A stretch of 11,705 bases of DNA, from positions 1 to 11,705 of the forward strand of contig CANIMM010000071.1 of the NCBI GenBank assembly GCA_947468255.1, in the 5' to 3' direction. Source of the DNA: Chitinophagaceae bacterium. Lineage in GTDB: Bacteria > Bacteroidota > Bacteroidia > Chitinophagales > Chitinophagaceae. Of the stretch, positions 6,974-11,705 are shown piece after piece (positions within the stretch are counted from its first letter, which is position 1; each line of letters opens with the position of its first letter). Both the position numbers and the translations under genes were made by a program. The notes below the pieces were generated by a model. That model ran no database searches. It saw only the letters and a program-made list of their open reading frames with translations, and was not told where the DNA came from.

Positions 6974-7273
6974 TTAAATATTCCGAACAGCTCGAACCTG
7001 GTATTTGAATCCCTTTACGTAGGAATTGAACTGAACACCATCATTGAAGAACTGAATCCAGGCGCTGTAAATACCTTTGGTCTCGGTGGAACTCCAATAG
7101 TAATTGTCAGAAAAACAGCCAATTTGATTCTTGTTCTCATACAAAATATTTAACTCCTCCTTGGTTGGTAAGCGCCAACCACCTCCTAAAGCAGCACAGG
7201 TTTTTTTAGCCTCTTTCCAATACATTTTTTCAGCAAAGTCATAGTCCGCAACTTCTAAATTTCCTATTATCAT
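6974..7273 (-). CDS. DUF1566 domain protein (Lcl C-terminal-like), single domain
   Basis: This 99-residue protein is essentially one DUF1566 / Lcl C-terminal-like domain. Its signatures are GWRLPTKEELN (32-42), YYWSSTE (58-64), AWIQFFNDG (71-79) and the closing VRAVR (93-97). These are diagnostic of the family, which is common in Bacteroidota and resembles formylglycine-generating-enzyme or C-type-lectin-like folds in secondary structure pattern. Its biochemical role is not established. There is no signal peptide, although many relatives are exported domains of larger proteins; short one-domain versions also occur. Its end is natural for the family. It is probably a separate unit, with 220 bp between it and the VOC gene downstream. 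Confidence 0.88.
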   Translation of the reverse strand: MIIGNLEVADYDFAEKMYWKEAKKTCAALGGGWRLPTKEELNILYENKNQIGCFSDNYYWSSTETKGIYSAWIQFFNDGVQFNSYVKGFKYQVRAVRNI

Positions 7274-7339
7274 GGCATTGGTTTTAAAATGGCAAAGTGT
7301 GACTTGGTTAGTTTAAGATAATAAAATAATCCCCTCCCT

Positions 7340-7531
7340 ATGAGCAATGATTTTAAAAACTATCTCCAAACACTATACAAACATAAAAAAAATCATCCAA
7401 ATGGATTGGGCGTTCTTATTTCATCGGTTTTCCAGATTGTGATTAGATCAAAAAACAAGGCCTGGGTAGAACCCCTGGTATTTTTAAATACGTTCGAAGA
7501 CAATTTAAATATTCGTTCCACAACCATTTAA
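7340..7531 (+). CDS. Possible small hypothetical protein, 63 aa
   Basis: This ORF fills part of a 412-bp gap between the DUF1566 gene and glutamine synthetase. The product is basic near the N-terminus (KHKKNHP, 14-20) with a short hydrophobic stretch (GLGVLISSVFQIVI, 22-35), which could be one amphipathic or membrane-associated helix. I do not recognise a family, and no ribosome binding site is clear. It is followed after about 50 bp by the hairpin at 7580-7608, which would suit it as a terminator, though that hairpin is better explained by the gene on the other strand. It could equally be chance. Confidence 0.25.
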   Translation: MSNDFKNYLQTLYKHKKNHPNGLGVLISSVFQIVIRSKNKAWVEPLVFLNTFEDNLNIRSTTI

Positions 7532-7579
7532 TCCAATGGTTTTGCTACCCCACACTGATAGCTTTGAGTCTATAAAACA

Positions 7580-7608
7580 ACAGAACCCTTACTTTGTAAG
7601 GGTTCTGT
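7580..7608 (-). terminator. Intrinsic terminator of the glutamine synthetase gene
   Basis: ACAGAACCCTTAC (7580-7592) and GTAAGGGTTCTGT (7596-7608) make a perfect 13-bp stem closed by a 3-nt loop. On the minus strand it is followed by TTGTTTTA, a short U-rich tail. It lies 78 bp after the glutamine synthetase stop codon, and may also serve the doubtful small plus-strand ORF. Confidence 0.82.
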
Positions 7609-7685
7609 AAATTATTGTTGATACCACCAAGAATTCAACTTATAACTATGGTTTATACAATTCCTATTCTTTTATCTGGTTCAGA

Positions 7686-8699
7686 CTAAACCTTTGCAGT
7701 TTTAACTGTTTTGATAATTCTAGCAGCTACTTTGTAAGGATCTGCCGCTGAGTTTGGACGACGATCTTCCAACCATCCTTTCCATCCTCTTTCTACCGCA
7801 CCAATGGGGATACGAATAGAAGCGCCTCTATCAGAAACGCCGAAAGAGAAATCATGAATACTTGCTGTTTCATGTTTACCCGTTAATCTTAAATGATTGT
7901 CTGCGCCGTATACATCAATATGTTCTGCAACAAATGGCCTGAAAGATTCACAAATAACATCATATACTTCTTTCTTACCGCAAGTTCTTAAAGTAGTATT
8001 AGAGAAATTCGCATGCATACCAGAACCATTCCAGTCCAAGGTACCCAAAGGTTTGCAATGCCAGTTGATAGATACGCCGTATGTCTCTCCAATTCTTTCC
8101 AATAAATAACGAGCTACCCAAATTTGATCACCTGCTTCTTTGGCACCTTTTGAAAATATCTGGAATTCCCATTGCCCGGCTGCCACTTCTGCATTGATCC
8201 CTTCTATGTTCAAACCTGCATCAATACAAGCGTCTAAATGTTCTTCAACAATATTTCTTCCATAAGCATTGTTTGCACCAACTGAACAATAGTATTGTCC
8301 CTGAGGCGCAGGATAACCACCTTCTGGGAAACCCAATGGTTTATTCGTTGCTGGATTCCATAAAAAATATTCTTGCTCAAATCCAAACCAAAAATCATTG
8401 TCATCATCTTCAATGGTAGCCCTTCCATTGGTTGGATGAGGTGTACCATCTGAACTCATTACTTCACACATTACCAAATAAGCATTTTTACGGAGAGGAT
8501 CTTTACAAATAAAGACAGGTTGTAACAAACAATCACTTGATCCACCGGGTGCTTGCTCTGTTGAAGAACCATCAAAACACCACATATCACAATCCGCTAA
8601 TTTACCACTGAAATCTTTTTCAACTTTTGTTTTGCTTCTTAATGATTGAGTTGGTTTGTAACCATCGAGCCAGATGTACTCTAATTTTGAAACTGCCAT
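7686..8699 (-). CDS. Glutamine synthetase, type II (GlnII, eukaryote-like)
   Basis: It catalyses ATP-dependent synthesis of glutamine from glutamate and ammonia in the cytoplasm. The 337-residue length and motifs match GSII, not the ~470-residue GSI or ~700-residue GSIII. They are WCFDGSSTEQAPGGSSDC (40-57), FGFEQEY (105-111) with active-site Glu residues, GINAEVAAGQWEFQI (167-181) with E171 and E178, NGSGMHANFS (224-233) with H229, and NHLRLTGKHETASIHDFSFG (268-287). VSDRGASIRIP (288-298) and EDRRPNSAADPY (311-322) complete the set. GSII lacks the adenylylation site region of GSI, so control is expected to be transcriptional or by feedback (family knowledge). The gene is monocistronic with its own terminator and a long AT-rich leader. 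The glutamate synthase-like gene nearby is not in the same operon. Confidence 0.97.
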   Translation of the reverse strand: MAVSKLEYIWLDGYKPTQSLRSKTKVEKDFSGKLADCDMWCFDGSSTEQAPGGSSDCLLQPVFICKDPLRKNAYLVMCEVMSSDGTPHPTNGRATIEDDDNDFWFGFEQEYFLWNPATNKPLGFPEGGYPAPQGQYYCSVGANNAYGRNIVEEHLDACIDAGLNIEGINAEVAAGQWEFQIFSKGAKEAGDQIWVARYLLERIGETYGVSINWHCKPLGTLDWNGSGMHANFSNTTLRTCGKKEVYDVICESFRPFVAEHIDVYGADNHLRLTGKHETASIHDFSFGVSDRGASIRIPIGAVERGWKGWLEDRRPNSAADPYKVAARIIKTVKTAKV

Positions 8700-8787
8700 A
8701 GAATTTGAATTTTAATATTAAAAAATAAAAGTATATATCAAAAATGTAACTAAATCCTAAAATTTTACACAAAAATAATGCAGAATT

Positions 8788-8807
8788 ATTTTATTTAAAA
8801 ATAAAAT
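8788..8807. promoter_or_regulatory. AT-rich palindrome upstream of glutamine synthetase
   Basis: ATTTTATTT (8788-8796) and AAATAAAAT (8799-8807) form a 9-bp inverted repeat around AA, about 90 bp before the glutamine synthetase start. Its position suits an operator or a bent upstream promoter element, but AT-rich DNA yields such symmetry by chance. Confidence 0.25.
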
Positions 8808-8851
8808 TTCAAGAATTGAACGATTTACACTCAATACAAAATATTTATTTA

Positions 8852-8865
8852 ATTTATATATAAAT
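8852..8865. promoter_or_regulatory. Perfect 14-bp AT palindrome
   Basis: ATTTATATATAAAT is identical to its reverse complement and contains only A and T. It lies about 150 bp upstream of glutamine synthetase in the same AT-rich block as the 8788-8807 palindrome. It is a possible regulator or flexible DNA site, with weak support. Confidence 0.2.
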
Positions 8866-8926
8866 GAAGTCAGAAAATTATGTCCATTTTTAATTTCCAA
8901 AATGCAACACAAATACTTGTCGATTA

Positions 8927-9049
8927 TTGAAACCCAGAAAATCGGCTCAGCGATTTTTATTTTTGATTGATTATCAAAAAGCCGGATTAGGCATTCTTGT
9001 CTTGGCCAGCCTAGAGCGAATTAAGGCAATCATACTGTCTGGGTTTTGA
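8927..9049 (+). ncRNA. Candidate branched structured RNA
   Basis: An outer 12-bp stem, TTGAAACCCAGA (8927-8938) with TCTGGGTTTTGA (9038-9049), encloses two further helices. They are AAAATCG (8938-8944, sharing its first A with the outer stem) with CGATTTT (8951-8957), and TGATTG (8964-8969) with CAATCA (9027-9032). A smaller helix, TAGGC with GCCTA (8988-8992, 9009-9013), can nest inside the last. Two outer pairs are G-U only if the plus strand is transcribed, and become A-C mismatches on the other strand, which favours plus. No promoter was identified. It could be a leader element of the M3 peptidase gene, which starts 223 bp further on, or a free RNA. Confidence 0.3.
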
Positions 9050-9272
9050 AATGTATTTACAAGCCATTTTGATTTTTTAAATTATCATACGTACATTTAA
9101 AAATAAGGGGTGGGATGTGACAACTTAAATTACTTTCACCGTTGAACAAGTGGTTATTGAGAGGACTTTTTCTTTTGTACAGATACCCAAACAAAAAGTG
9201 ATGCCGGAATTTTAATGAAGCGTTCTTAGTATTAAATAAAATTCTATTAACTAATTTAAACAAAATAATACC

Positions 9273-11393
9273 ATGTATTTATTTGGAAAAAAAATATTGA
9301 TAAGCAATCTAATTTGTTTTGTTGTAGGATTACAATTTGTTTTTGCTCAAACCCTTGTTACTGAAAACAACAACCCGCTCTTACAAAGAAGTTCACTTCA
9401 ATACCAGGCTCCGGTTTTTAATATCATAAAAGATGAGCAGTTTAAACCGGCATTTGAATTTGCATTAAAAGAACATGATAAGCAAATTGATGTTATTGTA
9501 AACAACCCCAACAAACCTACTTTTGAAAATACCGTGCTGGCCCTGGAAATAAGTGGAGAAGATTTAACAAGAGCCTCTTCCATCTTTTATAATCTTACCG
9601 GATCCAACACCAACCAGGTACTACAAAAAACTGAAGAGGAATTTGCCCCCATTTTTTCGGCACATAATGATATGCTGTATCTAAACAGTAAGATATACAA
9701 CCGCATCAAGGGTATTAATAAAGTAGCATTAAAAGGAGAGGAAAAAAAATTAGTTGAATATTACCTGCTGCAGTTTGAACTGGCAGGCGCCAATTTATCT
9801 GATGCTGGCAAAGAAAAGATGAAAAAAATAAACGAGTCGCTGGCAATACTAAGAACCAACTTCAGCAACAGGTTATTAGTTGCAAGAAAAAACGGCGCCT
9901 TGCTGATAACTGATGAAAATGAACTGGACGGTTTGAGCGCTGAAGAAATTGCAGCTTCCAAACAAAAAGCTAAACTAGCAGGATTTGAGGGCAAATATTT
10001 GCTTGGCCTGCTAAATACCACCCAACAGCCTTTGTTACAAAATTTAAAAAACAGAAGTACAAGAGAACGGCTTTTTAAATCATCGTGGACACGTGCCGAA
10101 AAGAACGATAGTGCTGATACCCGTAACATTCTGGAAACAATGGCAAAGCTGCGGCTTGAAAAAGCACAATTGATGGGCAAAAAAAGTTTTGCAGAATGGA
10201 AACTGCAGGATCAAATGGCAAAAAACCCTGGCCAAGCTTTTAACTTACTGTCAAACATTGCAAAGTACTCGGTTGCTAAGTCAAAAAAAGAAGCCAAGGA
10301 AATACAAGATTTGATTGATTCACAGCATGGAGGTTTTACATTAGAACCATGGGACTGGAATTTTTATTCAGAACAGGTGCGAAAAGCAAAGTATGATTTA
10401 GATGAACGCGAGGTAAAGCCCTATTTTGAATTAACTACCGTTTTGGAAAAAGGGGTTTTTTTCGCAGCCAAAAGAATGTATGGGATATCGTTTAAAGTGC
10501 GTAAAGATTTACCGGTGTACCACTCTGATGTAGTTGCTTATGAAGTTTTTGATAAAGACGGTAAATCGATGGCCATTTATTACCTTGATTTTTATACAAG
10601 GGATAATAAAGGGGGCGGGGCCTGGATGAATAATTTTGTAAACCAATCGCACTATTTAAAACAAAAACCCGTAATAGTAAATGTTTTTAATTTTCAAAAG
10701 CCTACCGAAGGCAATCCCTCATTGATCAATTTTGACGAGGTAACTACTTTGTTTCATGAATTTGGGCATACACTTCATGGGTTATTTGCCAATCAAAAAT
10801 ACGTAAGCCTCTCCGGTACAGCTGTGCCCAGGGATTTTGTTGAGTTTCCTTCACAGATAAATGAGCATTGTGTATTAGATCCTATTATATTAAAAAACTA
10901 TGCATTGCACTATAAAACAAAAGAAGTAATTCCTACGCAACTAATAGAAAAAATAAAAAAAGCTGAAACTTTTAATAAGGGCTATACGGTAACAGAACTA
11001 TTAGCAGCTGCTACATTGGATATGGCTTGGCACAGCGTTGAAAACGCAGCAGATTTTACCCCCAGTTTAGATTTTGAAAATAACTCTTTGCAACATTATG
11101 GATTACTTGTAAATGAGGTACGCACAAGGTATCACACACCCTATTTTGCACATATCTGGGGTGGCGACTACTGTGCAGGTTATTATGCCTATACCTGGAG
11201 CAAAACCTTAGATTATAATGCTTTTGATTGGTTAAAAAGCAATGGTGGCATGACAAGAGCCAATGGGGAACGGTTTAGAAAATATATTTTATCGGTAGGC
11301 AACAGTGTTGATTTAAAAAAAGCATTCAGGGATTTTATAGGGCATGATATGGAAGTTATGCCTTATTTAAAAAACGCCGGATTACTTGAATAA
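9273..11393 (+). CDS. dcp: M3 family peptidyl-dipeptidase (Dcp-like), exported
   Basis: This zinc metallopeptidase of family M3 is expected to release dipeptides from the C-termini of oligopeptides. The 706-residue protein starts with a Sec signal peptide, KKILISNLICFVVGLQFVFA (6-25), with cleavage before the Gln at 26, so it should act in the periplasm rather than the cytoplasm. The zinc site is FHEFGHTLHG (494-503): His495, Glu496 and His499, with the third ligand Glu524 in DFVEFPSQINEH, 25 residues after the second His as in Dcp. The substrate-binding end HTPYFAHIWGGDYCAGYYAYTWSK (621-644, Tyr/Gly-rich) is intact. The long helical N-terminal part (45-350) is typical. The gene stands alone, with a strong terminator about 160 bp downstream. 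Oligopeptidase A-like specificity cannot be excluded. Confidence 0.95.
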   Translation: MYLFGKKILISNLICFVVGLQFVFAQTLVTENNNPLLQRSSLQYQAPVFNIIKDEQFKPAFEFALKEHDKQIDVIVNNPNKPTFENTVLALEISGEDLTRASSIFYNLTGSNTNQVLQKTEEEFAPIFSAHNDMLYLNSKIYNRIKGINKVALKGEEKKLVEYYLLQFELAGANLSDAGKEKMKKINESLAILRTNFSNRLLVARKNGALLITDENELDGLSAEEIAASKQKAKLAGFEGKYLLGLLNTTQQPLLQNLKNRSTRERLFKSSWTRAEKNDSADTRNILETMAKLRLEKAQLMGKKSFAEWKLQDQMAKNPGQAFNLLSNIAKYSVAKSKKEAKEIQDLIDSQHGGFTLEPWDWNFYSEQVRKAKYDLDEREVKPYFELTTVLEKGVFFAAKRMYGISFKVRKDLPVYHSDVVAYEVFDKDGKSMAIYYLDFYTRDNKGGGAWMNNFVNQSHYLKQKPVIVNVFNFQKPTEGNPSLINFDEVTTLFHEFGHTLHGLFANQKYVSLSGTAVPRDFVEFPSQINEHCVLDPIILKNYALHYKTKEVIPTQLIEKIKKAETFNKGYTVTELLAAATLDMAWHSVENAADFTPSLDFENNSLQHYGLLVNEVRTRYHTPYFAHIWGGDYCAGYYAYTWSKTLDYNAFDWLKSNGGMTRANGERFRKYILSVGNSVDLKKAFRDFIGHDMEVMPYLKNAGLLE

Positions 11394-11554
11394 TATCTAG
11401 TAGATCTTACAATAAGTTTTATATTAAAACAGGTTTTGAGCTACCAGTTCAAAAAGTTCTGTTGGCTTACTTCATTTCCATCCCTTGGCGACAGTAGCGG
11501 GATTTTTAATGCCTTGTTCTAAACATAATTAAAATTTCAACTTAATAATTTCCG

Positions 11555-11618
11555 ACTACCCAAAACACATCAAAACCCTTACTAAGAAAGAATTTTGATG
11601 TGTTTTGGGTAGTTTTTT
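11555..11618 (+). terminator. Strong intrinsic terminator, perfect 21-bp stem
   Basis: The arms 11555-11575 and 11593-11613 are exactly complementary over 21 bp around a 17-nt loop, with T residues at 11613-11618 on the plus strand. It lies between the convergent M3 peptidase and mnmE genes and probably stops both, as an A-run on the mnmE side precedes the stem. The stem is unusually long and perfect for a terminator. Confidence 0.88.
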
Positions 11619-11637
11619 AGGTGTTTGTTTTTGCCAA

Positions 11638-11705
11638 TTACTTTCCAATGCAAAATTTGGAGAAAATGAAATCCAACACATCTTCGTTGGTAATATCGCC
11701 CGTAA
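11638..11705 (-). CDS. mnmE: tRNA modification GTPase MnmE, C-terminal end (partial)
   Basis: Only the last 21 codons and the stop are in the window; the rest lies beyond its right edge. The translated end TGDITNEDVLDFIFSKFCIGK matches the MnmE (TrmE) C-terminus. The invariant CIGK ending carries the Cys needed for the tRNA-modifying reaction. MnmE works with MnmG (GidA) on U34 of certain tRNAs. The ending is intact, so the gene appears functional on this side. It converges with the M3 peptidase gene across the 21-bp terminator hairpin. Confidence 0.9.
   Translation of the reverse strand, partial: TGDITNEDVLDFIFSKFCIGK

Larger units (their letters stand above)
8700..9272. other. Long AT-rich divergent intergenic region
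   Basis: These 573 bp lie between the divergent glutamine synthetase and M3 peptidase genes and hold no supported protein gene. The first ~180 bp are extremely AT-rich and contain two palindromes, listed separately. The middle (8927-9049) can fold into a branched structure. The last ~220 bp should include the peptidase promoter, but no convincing TTG-N17-23-TAnnTTTG match was found by eye. Confidence 0.7.

Noticed and set aside
3611..8699. A nitrogen-assimilation cluster formed by glutamine synthetase and the glutamate synthase-like gene
   Set aside because: They are on opposite strands, about 2.5 kb apart, separated by unrelated genes and by terminators, and the GltB-like protein lacks a glutaminase domain.
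9057..9263. Minus-strand 68-codon ORF before the M3 peptidase gene
   Set aside because: No recognisable motif, and it fills the likely promoter and leader of the divergent gene.
8700..9272. Bacteroidota-type promoters (TTG-N17-23-TAnnTTTG)
   Set aside because: A TATTTTTG-like sequence occurs on the minus strand at 8770-8777, but no TTG lies at the right spacing upstream, so I do not call a promoter.
11480..11503. Hairpin ATCCC/GGGAT followed by TTTT after the M3 peptidase gene
   Set aside because: Only a 5-bp stem with a 14-nt loop; the much stronger hairpin at 11555-11613 explains termination better.

Overview
The window comes from a low-GC Bacteroidota genome, most likely Chitinophagaceae or a close relative (inference). 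The grounds are A-rich leaders without a clear Shine-Dalgarno sequence, a compact type II (GlnII) glutamine synthetase, an RhlE-like helicase, and several small Bacteroidota-type proteins: a one-domain DUF1566 protein, a 119-residue conserved hypothetical and an orphan membrane-anchored glutamate synthase-like flavoprotein. It reads as ordinary chromosomal backbone. I see no transposase, integrase, phage gene, CRISPR array, tRNA or rRNA.

Layout. 80-1712 (minus): a 119-aa conserved protein followed by a DEAD-box RNA helicase that starts on TTG, probably one operon. 1713-2080 holds no gene I can support. 2081-2593 (plus): a beta-rich hypothetical protein. 2650-3285 (minus): a secreted DRGH-motif nonspecific nuclease. 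3286-3610 is intergenic, with an element that recurs near 6290. 3611-5134 (plus): the FMN/3Fe-4S glutamate synthase-like protein. It converges, across a bidirectional terminator, on a xylose isomerase-like TIM-barrel lipoprotein (5323-6201, minus). Then, all on minus, come a VOC/glyoxalase-fold protein (6343-6753) and a DUF1566 protein (6974-7273). A doubtful 63-aa plus ORF follows, then glutamine synthetase (7686-8699, minus) with its own hairpin terminator. A 573-bp, very AT-rich divergent intergenic region follows and contains a possible folded RNA. The M3 peptidyl-dipeptidase (9273-11393, plus) ends before a perfect 21-bp terminator hairpin, across which lies the C-terminus of MnmE (minus, cut by the window end).

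How the genes relate. Most are single transcription units rather than a pathway. Three products are predicted to be exported (nuclease, TIM-barrel lipoprotein, M3 peptidase), which fits scavenging or periplasmic turnover of macromolecules. Glutamine synthetase and the glutamate synthase-like protein could both touch nitrogen metabolism. They lie about 2.5 kb apart in opposite orientations, and the latter lacks a glutaminase domain, so no functional coupling is claimed.

No clear new multi-gene system was found. The best leads are the possible structured RNA at 8927-9049, the roughly 40-50-nt element present twice upstream of genes for exported proteins, and the membrane-anchored orphan GltB-like enzyme.
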